Source: Acridotheres tristis (taxonomy: Eukaryota; Chordata; Aves; Passeriformes; Sturnidae). From it: 64,000 nucleotides of DNA. Of the stretch, positions 35,361 to 49,000 are shown piece by piece; position 1 is the first letter of the stretch; each line of letters starts with the position of its first letter. The DNA is taken from the NCBI GenBank assembly GCA_037013685.1, contig CM072895.1, positions 12,808,463-12,872,462 on the forward strand, in the 5' to 3' direction. Both the position numbers and the translations under genes were made by a program. The notes below the pieces were generated by a model. It worked only from the letters and a program-made list of their open reading frames with translations. It was not told the origin of the DNA and did no database searches.

Positions 35361-36681
35361 GACAGGAGATATTTCAGAACAATTAGAAATCAGGGCGTTG
35401 ACTCTTTCCCCTTTTGAAAACAAAGGCATCTTTGCCATGAATTTCAGAACTCAACTCTGGCAATAAGAGCTTCATCTGAAATTTATATTCAGTATTGTTT
35501 TCTTTTCCAGTTCTCTGACTCAATATGTTTGTAAGGCATTTTGCATTTAGATGTTGTTATGCATTGAAAGATCTCTGATTCGGTTTATGAAAATACGAAC
35601 AAATCTACAGACTTGGCAGTCAAAGAGAGAATCCTCAGCGTTTCATGAGGATATTTGTAAATAGTGGCAACTTTGAGGAAGAAGTATGCAACCTGCAGTA
35701 CAGACTTTGTCCTCAGAAAAAGTATGTTTAATGTGTGAGATTCAAGCACTAACAACTAAAATAGATTGAGACTGCATAAATGTACAGAAAATACGTATTT
35801 TTCTCCTATTGAAAGATGCAGAGTCATTAGATTGAACGCAGTGTCTAAATACAACAACAAAGAGTCTGTAGATTGAACAGAAGCAATCTCCTGATATATT
35901 GATATTGTCTTTGTCTCTCCTCTTCTGTTGCTTGTAAACAGAGAGGTTGTGATCAGCTTTTTCAATTTTCTTTAATGGCACTCCTTACCTAAATCTCTAC
36001 TGCGATGTCTGAGCTCTTTCAGAAAAATGTAGCTGTTGGTTTTGTACCTGAATCATTATTTTGTGGGGTTCTTCCAGTCCCCTGAGAACTAATGTATATT
36101 TTCAAGTTGTCATAAACTGATTTTAATATAGTATTAGAAAGATGGGAAAAATCAGGGAGAAAGAAACATCTGCTTTTCTCTGAAATGAAGAGGAATGTGG
36201 CGGGTCAGACTAGAGGCAGTTCAATGTAAATCCCTGACAGAGGATTGGTGTGGAGGTTGGGCACTTGGCCCCAGTGGTTCTGGTCAGCAGAACTGCTGCT
36301 CTGGTTCTTGGCATGCTTGCCAAGGAACTCTTTTGCCCTGCTAATGTTTGATAGGAATGTGGGCTCATGAATGTAGTGTAGAAATTATTGCCTAGTGAGT
36401 TTTGTAAGCCTGCATGTTTTATCTTGGATATCAACTGTGATTTTTTCTCCTTGGATTGAGATAGGTTTGTCCAAACCTAAAAGTTATGAACAATGATCCC
36501 TAGTTTTCCTCCGTTCTGTTTTCTAACCATTGCATGTCAGAACTTTTCATGTAGGCAGAAAGAGTGAAAATCAGATTCACTCTAATATTTAAGAATTTGA
36601 TTACTAAATATGCTTTATGATGACTTGCTTTTTTTCCTGTTTTCTTTTGGAATGAATAATAAAACATTTTGTTGTAATTTC

Positions 36682-36698
36682 TTTTTTTTTTTTTTTTT
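36682..36698 (+). repeat. Poly(T)17 tract
   Basis: Seventeen T followed by AGCATGAAC. It looks superficially like a splice acceptor, but the following frame is not a recognisable exon. Confidence 0.9.
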
Positions 36699-39579
36699 AG
36701 CATGAACTGCATTAATTAACTATATGAAAGAAATAAGGTATTTGAATTTCAGATGAGCTCTAATTGGAGAAACATATTGCACCACAATATGTAATAATGC
36801 AAGTTTCTGCTTACTAAAAAGATTGTTTTATTAAGTTTTCCCAAATCTTTTTTTTGTGTTTTTAACAGGGAAATAATGGTGAACAGTCAGGGAGGAGACC
36901 TCTTAGTTTAGTGGAAAAAGCTTTTAATGACAGACTTAGAGTTACAAGTTGTGCTTGTAACACAGATGACCCGACAAAGATTTGTGTAATCCTTTCCCTT
37001 GACAGCTCTTCCAGTAAAGGCACAAATTTGTACTTTATATATATAAACCCACTCTGGCTTGAAATGGGAGAGCAAGCATGGTAAATCCATTGCAAGTCAC
37101 AGTCTCCAGGCATTCATATCATAGTAGTGAAATCTCTTTTAAAAACCTTCACAGATACTTCTCAAACATTCTTATTTTTACAGTGTGGATTTTGTTTCCA
37201 ATGAGTGTTTTAACAGATAATTTTACTTGCTGAGCTTAAGTTTTGAAACTGCTAAGCCTTTTTTGAAGCATCTCTAAGTAAGCTAAATTTTTAATTATCA
37301 GATACAGAAACTGATCAACAGAATGACATAAATCTCAGCTCTGTTGGTAACAATACCTGAAATGCCCAGTGGATGTTTGCCATTAGCATGTACAAATTCG
37401 GTAGTGAAGAAGTATTATTGTAGGACAACAGAAGTGGAGGTTAACCTTGTCCTTTCTATGTCAACAAACTAAAATTTGCATGTTGTTTCACGGTTGATAT
37501 GTTTTCATTATCTGTAAAGCAAACCAGAAAAGAAAGGGATCTACTGTGATCAGAATAAAAGGCACAGAGTTACAAGTATGACCTCTTTCCAGGAACAGGA
37601 GTGTTGTGAATTGAGGTGAAGCTCCAGATAAATATGCTGTCACTACTTTCTCTTTTGGTAAAGAATAAGCTAATACCTTTCAATATGAAGGATAAGTGAA
37701 TAGACCTTTAGCATTACTTGCCTGTTAAAACTCTGTGCTCCCAACTGCATGTGCAATTTTCTTGGCAGGGTTTCTTGGTTAGAGTGAATTGCTGCAAGGG
37801 AAAGGTTCATGAAACTCATATCAGACTGATGGTTTGCTCATAAGGTCCAAGGCAGATAATGCATTGCCTGTGAGGGAACCAGCTCTTTTCTTGAGCTGTG
37901 CTAATTGTCAAACTGTTGAGCTAGAAAATTTACCAGAAGACTTCTCAAGAATTGACCTAGGGGATGATTTCTTTTTTAAAAAGGCAAAAAAAAAAAAAAG
38001 ACCATGGCACAAAAAGTAGGCTTATGTTAATGAGATTTCTGAGGACACAAACTGGAAAAGATGTCATGACTAAAAAGAATAGTGGAATATTGTCCAACAA
38101 GATGGCCTTTAAAACTTGACTAATAGTATTTTAATAGTTTAAAATGAAAGGTCATAACTTCAAATTTCAGGGACTGACAGAAGTTCTTAATTTGTGATGC
38201 TACATGAAAAATACCTTAATGCACTAGTTATTCACTGAATGACTGTAACTCACCAGAGGGCTGCATCTGGGGAAAAATGACTGATATGCATCACAGGAAG
38301 GAAGACCAGAAGAAAAACTGGGAGGTAATGTTGCAACACAGAGCAATGGTGAGATTTTTACTTTCAACCCTGTGCTCAGTGCACTGTTGTTTAAACATTG
38401 GACAGGTTTAGAAAAAAAGCCTAATAAAATGATCACAAGAATCTTTAAACGTCGAACTGAAGATCCCACATTCTTTGGTACAGCTGAAAAAAGTTTGTTA
38501 GCGTGGCAAAAATCTTGGAGAGAGGAATTCTTCAAGCTAACCAATGGAGCTGTCAAGAATACAGGTGTGGCCACAAGCTGCCTTCAGTCTGGAAACAGTA
38601 AGGAGGATTTCTAACAGGACTGGAACAGTACAAGGGAAGAGTATGGGGACAAAAACCAGGCTGATTTTAGCACAGAACTTTAACCTTTATGAAGAGAGAC
38701 TGTATGAAATGGTTGCTAGAGCACCAGCAAACAGGGTATGATCTCCCAGTAGGTTCCTTTTGGTCCCAAGAATTATTTTATCTGTGTTTTGTGTTTAATT
38801 GCCAGGTGTTTTGGACTCTCACAGTTTGAATTTAAATGTGGACAGATTTGGAAAAGGCAGGTAGGATTGTAGAGAATTTTTAAAAACTGCAATGAAGGAT
38901 ATTGCTTTTTTGACTGAAATGCAATGCCAATGCCCTCCTGAGGTCTCATCAGGGTAGGTGGTTTTGGATGTTGCTGCTCCAAAGGTGCAGAGGGACATGG
39001 CTTTTCTTTTGTGTGCTAAATGTATGGAAGCTGTGTCAGGGGAGGAGATGTCTCTGGAATGCTGAGCTTGCTACTGCTGCTGGAAGTCGAGAAGAATAAT
39101 TTCCATCAACAGCTACTGGACTTTTCCTTTGGTGTTAAAAGAGAGATCCTGGTTTTTGTGTGGATTTGTGTGCTATGCTAATTTTTCCTATCTTTGAATT
39201 GAGTTTAAAGCCATCACTACAACTTTTGAGCATGGGGAAGGAGGATGCCAAGGTTTCATCCTGCCCCCAGGATCAGGTGAGAGAAGTTCTAGTCTTCATG
39301 TAGAATTAGGTGTAAGCTTTGAGTTGCCCAGTGAGGGGGCAGAGCTAAATTCTGTTAATCTTCTAGCTATGCTTGAATGAAGAAAGACAAAATGGTGTCT
39401 GTGGGTTATGCTGCAGACTGTTTCTTGGGACACTATTTTCTCCATTGTCTAGATTTCTAGTCCCTAGTAAATAAAAAAATGCCTGCAATTTGTACCCTGC
39501 TAAGCTCACTACAATATGCTCTCCTGTATTTCTGGCCTTTCAACTTTGTGGTTAGCCTCTTGAATGATCAGGGGAAAAG

Positions 39580-42500
39580 GGATTAGTAAATAGCTTTGGC
39601 ATTAATCTGTATTCAGCTCTGTGTTGAGCATCCATTATTTTTATGATTATAATAAAACGAATAGCAGTGTAACAGCTGCCTTGGGTTTTCAATTAAATGC
39701 ATTAATACATATGCAAGAAAATAGCCTGTCTCAATAATATTTATAGGGAAATGAATATTTTTCAAGATTTGTGGCAAATCATTATTGTGCCCTTTTTTAA
39801 TATGGCATTTGGAAATATGAGAGTGGAATTGCAGGCATGCTGCTTTATTACTTGCAAGTGGAATGTGTGATAATCAGCCCTTTGCAACACTTCTTAATGA
39901 CGACAATTTTCAATGCATAAAATCAGGCTTTATAACTTGATGAACAAGTCTGTAGTCAGCGCCTGGTTTAGTAAGAACATAGTTAATGCTTGCAAAAGGT
40001 CTTAAATGTGTATTTACAGCATTGCAGAATTATGTGTAAAAGAAATTTTGATGGCATAAGTGAAGTGTGTAAAATCCTGGTTTATTCTGATGGTTGGAGA
40101 GCTGGGGGCATTTGCTTCCCTCATTGTTTCCAAACTGCTTTCTCCAACATGCTTTATTTTCTTCATCTTTGCTCCATGTCAGAATGATGTCTTTGGCAGT
40201 TTTGTTTGCTTACAGCTTTCATTCTTCTCCTTTGTGCCTGTCAGCTTTGCCAAACAACACTGAACAATAAGGGAGTCACTTTTCCACCCAGCTCAGCTTT
40301 TGTCAGGCTTTGCAGTCCAGCTCATTTTTCTATTCTTTCCAGCTGTATCTTGTATTTGGGCCTTCATGTTCTTGCCTATGAGTCTGAAAGAATGGTCTTA
40401 TCACACTTTTTTTACAGATGATGTTCCTTAAGTGTGAGTAATAGACTGCCTGGTGTCTATTCATATTTCCACCATAACAAATGCAATGGCAAAAGTCACC
40501 TTGACTTTGTAGCATAGAAGTTGACTGATTAAAAACAAAACAAACCAAAACAGAATTACCATCCTGCTATATTATTTACTTTAGTTCTATGGCAAGTAGG
40601 AGTTTAAGAAGTTTCCTAAATCTTCATTCTCTTGTCCAGAGCCAGTAATAAAGCCTAACAGGTAATAAGCTGCCTAGGATTAACACGACACAGGTAGTGT
40701 TATGTGCCTAATTCAGTCATTTTACTCATAGCACTACACTCCTTTTATTGAATTGTTTCACTGCAGAAGAATTTTAATCTTCTATTAGTAAGAACACCTA
40801 AATAAAATAATGAATAACCTTGAACCAGTTGGGCTCTGAACTTGCAAGATTGCCATCTTTCTTCCCAATGCCACTCTATCTCTCACGATCTCATACCCAA
40901 GATTCCTGGGCTTTCCCATTTACCAAATTGGTGTTTGCTAATTTACACAGAAACAGAGGCAGGTAAGAGAAATTTTTAAGTGTTGAGTTGTTGTGAGGGA
41001 CCCTTATCTGTCATAAACAGTTCTCAAAACATTACTTTCAAAATCATCACAGAAAGTTCTTTAGAATCCAGGGCAACTGGCTCAAAAGCCTTAAAAAACA
41101 AACTGAAATTATTTATACCTGATATTGTCACTATGTAGATAGAAAACAAGTCTTATGATATGTTTAAGTGGACAGACAGTGCAGATTTCATGAATTTAAG
41201 AAGTTTATTTTCTACAGTCCATCATTGTGAATGATTTATAAGAGGGTCATGATTGATGAGGAGGTTAAGTAAGGAGGAAAAAAAATGTTTCTATTCACAC
41301 ACTTCAATTTATGAACAGGAATGTATTTCTTTTGTCTGGAAAAAGGATTCTTTATTGACTGCAGTTAATAAACCTGGACTTTCATATTGGGTTTTCACTG
41401 TCTGAGGAAGTAAATCTACATAAATCTACTCTCAAGCATCTGCCCTGAAAAGCATCTCATCTACGCAAGGTCTAGCTAACTACAGACAAAGTCATACATA
41501 TGATCAACTCTTAGTAGGATTTAGAGGAAAAAAGGTTTTATATTTGCTTACAAGCATGTGGGGACAAAGACATGAGCTCTGCTTTGTCAAAGTCCATGGA
41601 GAAGCAGGGAAGGATTTCTCTTGGAAAATGGAATGATGCTTCTCTTGTCAAGATTAAAACAAGCTTTTCAACAGATTCTGCTTCCTGCTCCTTCCCTTGG
41701 ATAAATTCCAACCAGCTTCTTCCAATTATCTCCCCATTATATTCATGTGGGATGGGAGTTTAAAAGATGACATCACTCAGACACATATTGTGATATGTAT
41801 GACTAATCAGTAGTTAACAATGCAACAATTAATTCCTCTGTGGCATTTTATTTGTCACTTAAGACTATTCCTTTGACTCACAGAGTAACTCATACCCCGC
41901 AGGAAAAAATCTCAGCTCATTAGAGCTCATCTGCAGTTATCACTTGGCTGGTCTCTCCACTGACTCCACTCTCCTCATTTATTTTAACCTTGATCTGAGA
42001 TCTCACCTCTCATTTTTCATGTCCTTTTATTTTCAGTGGAAGTCTTGCTTCCAGGCAGAGCAAAGGAATAAAAAAGTATTATTAAAAGGAAATAAAAAAT
42101 TTTAAAAAATAGGCCTTTTTTCTTTCTTCAATAAGCCTGTGTGGAAAAAGTACAAAAATAGCTAAAATAAGATATGCCCCTGTGTGAATGTTTCCCCTGA
42201 GCTGTAGACTCAGTGCAAGAACATCAGTGTTTTCCACAGTATCCTCATTTGCACTTTCTTGCTTTTTCTTGAGATCAGTCCTGCTTGTAGTTTCTCTGTG
42301 GATTTACTTATTATTTGGGAGTTCATCCTCACAAGAATAAGACTTTTTACCTCTTTGCCTGAACCTATTTTCAGCATGGCTCATGAAACTGAGAAGCCAA
42401 TGACATCTGTTTTTCTGAAGGAAAAAGGAAGTCCCCAGTCTTCTCTACTAGGTTAATCTACACAGTCTGCATAGATCTTTTGGAGTACTTTTTAAATTTT

Positions 42501-45500
42501 TATTCATAATGAGAGTTCCAAATGATGTGGTTTTGGCTGTCATGTGGCCTGAAAGCATGAGATTACATTATAAGATCTTGTTCTATAGGAAATCTTGTTA
42601 TACACTCATTATTCTACACAGGCGACTGAGGCACTGAGGGAGTGAATAGTCTATTAAAAATCTCACTGAGGCAAGTAGGAGGAATCAGAGGCAAAGCAAC
42701 TTTTACTCTATGCAGATAAAACATGAATTTTTACTGCCAAATTATTAACATATTTCTAGAAATATGAAAGCAAAATAGATTATAAATGGATTATAAATTG
42801 ATTATAAATGTTAAGGCAGCAGAATATTTAAAATGCATGCAGGTAACTACTGTGTACAGTCACTGAAATTCCCTGTATTCTTAGGAGGCAATACCTATTT
42901 GGAAAGATATCTGAAACATGCTTAAGTGGTGGAGTGCACCCTGTCTGAAATGATAATAGTTAAGATATTTATGGGTAAGCTGGATTTATTCTTTTACAAA
43001 ATCTGGTCTAATAAATTTTGGAGTTTTTCTTTAAGCTGAAAAATCTGACTTGTCCAAATGGAACCTTTTTTTAACCCATTTGATTCAGTTTGATAGCTGA
43101 AGATACTCTGTTATACAGGGAGTTGGGCACTCCTGCCAGAGAACAGCAAGTCACTTCATTGCAATAAAGGTGCAGTCAGAGCAATAAATTGACTTTCACT
43201 TTTGAAAGCTGGGCAGTTTTAACCTCTTGCATAACACTTTTGTAGTGGTCTGGTAATTTCCACATCAATCTGGTAATTTCTGCCTGGGATCTTAGCATGC
43301 CTCTGAAATGTGTGGATAGGAATACAAAGGGCTCCAGGAGATGCAGGGTCTATTTATTATGTTGCCAGGTAAAGTTTTGCAATGGGTGAATATTCTCAAG
43401 CTGAAAAAATACCTCAAGCAAGAGAAGTGCCATTTCTTGACCTAAACATGAACTTTCAAGGAGCTCCTTCCATTATGAAAAAAATATCCCCCAGTTTGAT
43501 CTTCCCATGTAAGCTGATAAAGCTGTCCTGATTTAAAGGCAATAGGGCTTCTGCTGTTTTGGTGCCTTACATTTATTTATCCATGTTCCTGTATCCCAGA
43601 AGTATAATTACAGCTCCTTTTAACAGAACACGTGAATGGAATGTTTTTACCTGCATCTGTGGTGGTTCTACTACTCCTTCCTTCTTGGCCATGTGCAAGT
43701 ACAAGATCAGATGTATATCCCACACAATCCAAGTGTAAGTAAAAGGACAGGGAAAGGAAGGAAAACAGCAAAATGATCCTTAGAGGAAGCTCTTAATTCT
43801 GATGTGGCAATTAAACAACAGTTTATCTTAAGTTCAGATCCCCTCTGTTTGCAGTCATTAGTCAATACCTTTCTCAGCACTATGGGGTTTATATATTTTT
43901 GTGTGCTGCCTGTGATATTATACCGGGGAAAAGGGACCGATGCTTGTCTTGAGTGTTGCCCCTATTCCTCCTGGCACTGAGGAGAGCAGGAGTGGCAGGA
44001 TGGTGCTGTGCTGTGGAGGGATGTGTCCTGGGAGAGCTGCAGAGCAGAACCCTGGTGCAGGGCTGCTCAGCAATTGCAGGGCTCCTGGCAAGCTGGAGGC
44101 TCTTTTGTGGGAGGATATATGTCCTGAGGAACATTTTTATGTGATCATTTCAAGGCCAAGCTGTTCTGTTTACTGTAGATATCACCCCCTGCTTTGTCCT
44201 CAGAAGGAGTACTCACACATATGCATATCCACGGGTTTTTTTTAGCCCAAGACTGTATATGTAAAAGCTGGACATTATTTGAAAGATGAAGGATTTTAAA
44301 TATTTAAAAATATTTTAAATATTTTCTCTCAGGAGCAATACTTAAAGAATTTAAGGACTATTGAAATTGTTATTATTACTGGAGGTGTATTTCTCTTCCA
44401 CAGAATGATTTCCGTTGCTCATGAAGAGTAGGTTAGGTCTCAGTGTTTGTCAGGTCTTAAAATCATGTTGTGGATATCTACAAAACAATGAATATATACG
44501 CACTAATTTAAATGGTAGTGGAGACTGAAAGTCTCTTCGTGTTTCAGACATTTTTATTCTGCAGAAATTTCCAATTACTTCTTATGCCCATTTTATATAT
44601 CCTTCCTAAATGTTTAAAGACAATAAATCTTGTTTTACTATTTTCAATCTTTTTTCGCTTCTTTTTTTAAAGAAATGTTAACACACCAAACTACATATAA
44701 ATATATTAATATGCAGTGCAGCTTTACCAATAATGACAAATATACTGGCCATTAATTGAATGGAAGTACTAGGCATTTGGCTATTTCATAAATATATCAG
44801 GGCTATGTGCTAATTCATTAATCAGAATACATTTGAAACGGAAATAGATTGAGATTTAGTAAGTAATTAACAAAAATGCCAACCAGTCTCTACTGCAGAT
44901 GCTGCATTTTCTTTCCAAATTCTTCTTCTCACTCCCCATCATTTTTCCTGTACTCACAGAAATGCATTTTCATTAACTGTTAGATTTTTAAGATTGTAAT
45001 TGTGAGGAAAAGCTTGCTGGGCTCATGTTTGAGTTACCTATTGCTATCAGCCCTCTCTTTAGTAAACTCTTTGCAGCAGATTCCAAATCATCTTGTATCA
45101 GAACAACAATGTGGGGACAATCAATTCTGCTTAGGAAGCATCGTATAAATACCAGAGTGGTATTAAATAATGTTTGAATTACACTTGTGTGCTCATGAGA
45201 GCCTCCTGAACTTTCCTTCTGCTGGGGTTACAGCAGAGTGTGGGTGGGGGACTGGGAATTGTGTTTCCTGCAGCCGTGTGAGTATCATGGTTGTATCTGG
45301 TGACTTGGTTGTGTCCCTGCCTGGGGGTGCTCCCAGTGATGTGCTGGGGCTGTGCAGCTGCTGCTTCACCAAATGCTTGTGCTTTGCCCCTGGTGACACC
45401 GAACAATCGGTGTTTAGTAGGGCTGGAGCTAAAACCACGCTGCTGGAAACTGGCGGGGAAGTTATGAGGGAAGGCTGTTTTGGGAAGCAGTGACTCAGAA

Positions 45501-45640
45501 AAGGACTCTAGGGGTGAGGGAGCTCCCAGTGCAACATTATGAAGGTGATTCTTTCCCTGTCTGAACAAAGGAGTAGGAAATTGTTCAAGCTGTAATTACC
45601 CACGGTGCAATTGTTACCAATATATCACATTCAGATCTGG
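39580..45640. other. Gene-free 3' flank, middle part
   Basis: No recognisable genes. Two AT-rich stretches with many homeodomain-type TAAT cores (39590-39980 and 44680-44880), an 11-bp triple repeat at 42778-42810, and GC-richer patches at 43930-44120 and 45180-45500 that match no family I know. Confidence 0.6.
42778..42810 (+). repeat. Tandem repeat, 3 x 11 bp
   Basis: GATTATAAATG, GATTATAAATT and GATTATAAATG in direct succession; one mismatch in 33 bases. Confidence 0.92.
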
Positions 45641-46090
45641 AAGTTTTTTAGTCAGGAAAGTGTAAGAGAGGAACTCTGAGATTTGGAAACCTTTTTCTGC
45701 AGCAGGATTCAGCAAAGTTTATTAAAGAGAACATAAAGGAGCAGATTGCCCATATGTGCTGTATAAATTTGATAACAGCAGCTCTCCTGTCTGGCTGAAA
45801 GAGGTAAAATGGGAACCATGCAATTAAATTTAAGACTAGGCAGTTTAGATTCCAAGCAGGCACATCTTAAACAGTGTGAGTGATTTGTCAGTGGAATGAT
45901 TTAATAAAGATTGTAATAAATTTCCCCTTATTAGACATTCTAAAATCTGAACTGGATGCTTTTTGGAAGGAAATGCTCCAATTCAAACAAGATGAATACA
46001 TAAGTCTCATAGCACAATTTATTCCAGCGGTCACACTGGAAGATTGTAACGATCCAGTCTCTCCTTCTATTGTGCAAAAGAAATTGTTCA
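45640..46090 (+). mobile_element. Ancient CR1/L3-type LINE 3' remnant
   Basis: The + strand follows the 3' end of the old amniote CR1-L3 type. A GGGAACCATGCAATTAAATTTAA block sits at 45811-45833. A W-N-D-L counterpart of the WN-LP motif lies near 45892, then DILKSELDAFWKEM corresponding to the FKRRLD segment. Last comes GGTCACACTGGAAGATTG, equivalent to the GGTCAGACTAGATGAT terminal block. Multiple stops and strong divergence show age. The bird-wide or amniote-wide origin is inferred. Confidence 0.5.
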
Positions 46091-49000
46091 GTGGTTGGCC
46101 TGTGCACTTACATCATATGAGAGGATTATTTCTCTAGCAGACCCAAACAATATCAATTTAACAAAGAGCTCTCAAGTCCACTTTTGAGACTCTAGCTTTT
46201 GTCCTAGAAGGAATGGTGGCCATAACTCCTTTGGTTTTGCTGCCTTGAGTTATTTAATCAGACCAAGAGCTGCTAATGTGTTTAATGTTGCTCATGTATC
46301 TTGAGCCAGCATGAGGCAATAATGAAAAAGGCAATTACTTGTTTTATTTTCGAATTTTAAAAATCTTCAGCAGTGGGACTACTGTGCTTTTGATTTGAGG
46401 TAATATAAATGAGGCTTCATACACCTGATTAGTGAATAAATTTAATTGCTGGTCTGTGAGCTCTTCCTGACTGCAAAGTCATAGGGGAAGAACAGATTGC
46501 TGCTGTGGGTTATCTGGCAGAATGCAGATGCACACAGTATTTCACCCTTCCTTAATGCATTGGTGCTCCTCTCTGCTTGGTTTCTCTATTGGAATATAGA
46601 GACTAGGTGGATACTAAATAAAGCTGTGCTATTGCAGAGCTCAAATGGAGGTGATATTAGGGAAACTTCCTCAAAACAGAGGACACCGTGGCAAATTTGG
46701 AAGAGATGGTTATTCTAAATAAATGTTAAGAACAATTTAATTGGAGAAATGTCATTTAGAATGGGCTAGTTAATGTCTAAAATACATAGAATTTAATTAC
46801 TTGAAATACATTTGATTTGATACTCTAAGCACGGTTTAATGCAATTCTGAAAGATCAGCATTATTCCATGTTGCTTTAGGAACTAATATTTAATACTAAT
46901 GATTCTCACCCATTTGCATTTTCCTAAATTTCCTCAACTAGACATGTGTCAGCATGCAGGAGACATTGGCTGCTAGGCATTTCACACCTAGAGGAAGTTC
47001 TCTTTATTTCTTCTCCAATAAAGCCATTTATTTCCTGCTATCTCATTTCTTATGAACTCTGTTGTTTTGTTTGTGTTTTTTTCCTTCTATGTCTGGTACA
47101 AGGTGAGCAGATGCTCTAATCTGCTCACAGTGACTACCTCATCTTCTGCCTATGTACTTGCAATCCATGTAGGACTCCACAAAGTGCAAAATAAATTGGT
47201 AGAATTTTTAATATTTCATCAGGTTGTGGTTTTGGAGGCCTTTTGTTAGGAACGTTTGTTCTCCTAAGTGGCTCCAGCTGGCAGACTGCACCCTGCACAC
47301 CTGTTTGAAATTTGGCTCAGGGTTAAATTCCATGGTCCTATAATTTGTCATGTCTTTGATTACCAATGCATTGTATGTTGTGGAGAAAACAGCAGGAAAC
47401 CACATGCCTTTATTTGTTTAGATTTTCCATTCTTTCCATTTCAAGGTAAGCAAGAATTATGTTTTGAAATGGGTGATTCACAGCATAATCATTCCAGTTT
47501 GGCATTGATACTGAACCATATTCTTTAAATACAGCAAAAATTTGCTAGTCTAAAGAAAATGGCCCTGTTTATATCACTGAAACTTCCTTGGTCTTATCAT
47601 AACTCTTCTTTTAATAGCTTTCTTATTTTCTTCCTCTAATGGTGCTATACATTCAGATAGCAATGAAGTCAATAAATCAGACCTTCCTATTTAGTCAGGT
47701 GTGCAAATATACTTTACTTACCTGAAGAGCAAAGAAAGGGACAGGGTGGACGAGCTGACTCACTACAACAAGTTTTCTTCTCATTTTTTCCCATGAATGC
47801 AATACTGCAATGGCAAAATTACCTTTGGTTTATTCCTACAAAAGAAGAGCATACCCACAAATTGCTGTATTCTATGCATCCAAGTTATTTTCCCAGTTAC
47901 ATTTTCTTGCTTTATTCTTTTCCATTGATTTATTGATAAGATGTAAAGGTTTTAGAACTGAAAGCAAAACTGCAGATATATTTACCTTGGAGCATCTACT
48001 GTGAAAGGCAAATTATTTGTTTACCTTCCAGAGGACACAAACTTCTTTCATTGTTTCACCTTCCATGACCAGTAAAAAGATCAGAGCTCAGCAGGTGGCA
48101 TAAGTTTCTGAAGGGTTATTTTTTTGCCATAAATGCTCAATGTAATAGTATTTAATTGCTTCTGCTAAGCTTTTTTTAAGTGGAAAGCAAGATGGATCTC
48201 AAAATGATGGATGGAGACAGGGTCTAATGTGCATTTTTAGGAGACAAATGCCTTTCTGCTTCACCCTCACTCACTCTGGCTTCAAGTTTCCGTGGTGTTT
48301 GGCCAGCTGGGCTGTTCTTAGCTGGAAATATTTGGTCAACAAATGCTAATATTGACTCTCTTCCTGCCTAATTGGGCTTTCTCTTGAAAGTCTACTGTGA
48401 TTTACATGTTGAAGGTACAAAACATTGTTGAAGATATGGCTACATTGAGCATTGGTGAAAAGAAGGAAAATCACAGGGCCATTTGGGCTGCATGAAAAAC
48501 ACTTGTTAAACCTGCTTGATGCTTCAGACTTGTCTCTTATCTCACAAAACACAGAGGAGCAGAGCTCAAAAGCAGGCCAGAGACAGAATTATTGATCTTA
48601 CTTTTGAGCACTGAATTGTACTAGGAAGGCAGCTGTTATATAACTCTTTTAAAGACAAGATAACATGGTTTCTCTTCCAGAAATGTGCTAGAATAAAACA
48701 CTTTAAGTAACAGCATAGTTTTTAACTTCAATTTTTTAAGTCTCCAAATACTCTGAAGTTTTCATTGTTGTTCTTTAATAAATATTTTCTTTTTATAATT
48801 CTGAGTTGCCTACTTTACTTGCTTAAATTCCTATTTATTTAAATGAGCAAAATTGCTTTGCAGGTCTCTTGTTTAACATTTCTTCTTTCTTAATGTGTCT
48901 GTTTTTGTAAAATGACATCTCTTTTTAGAGTCCAGTAAAGGTTATTTCTTGACATATTTGAAGGCATTGTAATTGAGCAAAGTCATAAGGTCAGATATTG

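Larger units (their letters stand above)
33340..39580. other. Gene-free 3' flank, proximal part
   Basis: AT-rich sequence with no recognisable gene. It contains poly(T) tracts at 35340-35360 and 36682-36698 and an A-run at about 37986-37999. The stretch 38370-38640 is open for 80 codons, with only vague resemblance to LINE sequence, so I do not assign it. Confidence 0.6.

Noticed and set aside
36662..36712. A T17 tract ending in AG before ATG-containing sequence, resembling a splice acceptor.
   Set aside because: The frame after it does not encode a recognisable peptide, and no donor or neighbouring exon fits.
37834..38019. A 61-codon ORF ending in KKAKKKKRPWHKK, resembling a basic nuclear tail.
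   Set aside because: The lysines come from an A-run; no partner exon or known protein.
38220..38640. Possible LINE reverse-transcriptase end (LEKKPNKMITRIFKR-like).
   Set aside because: The resemblance to an EKVQRRATKMI-type motif is too weak, and adjacent diagnostic blocks are missing.
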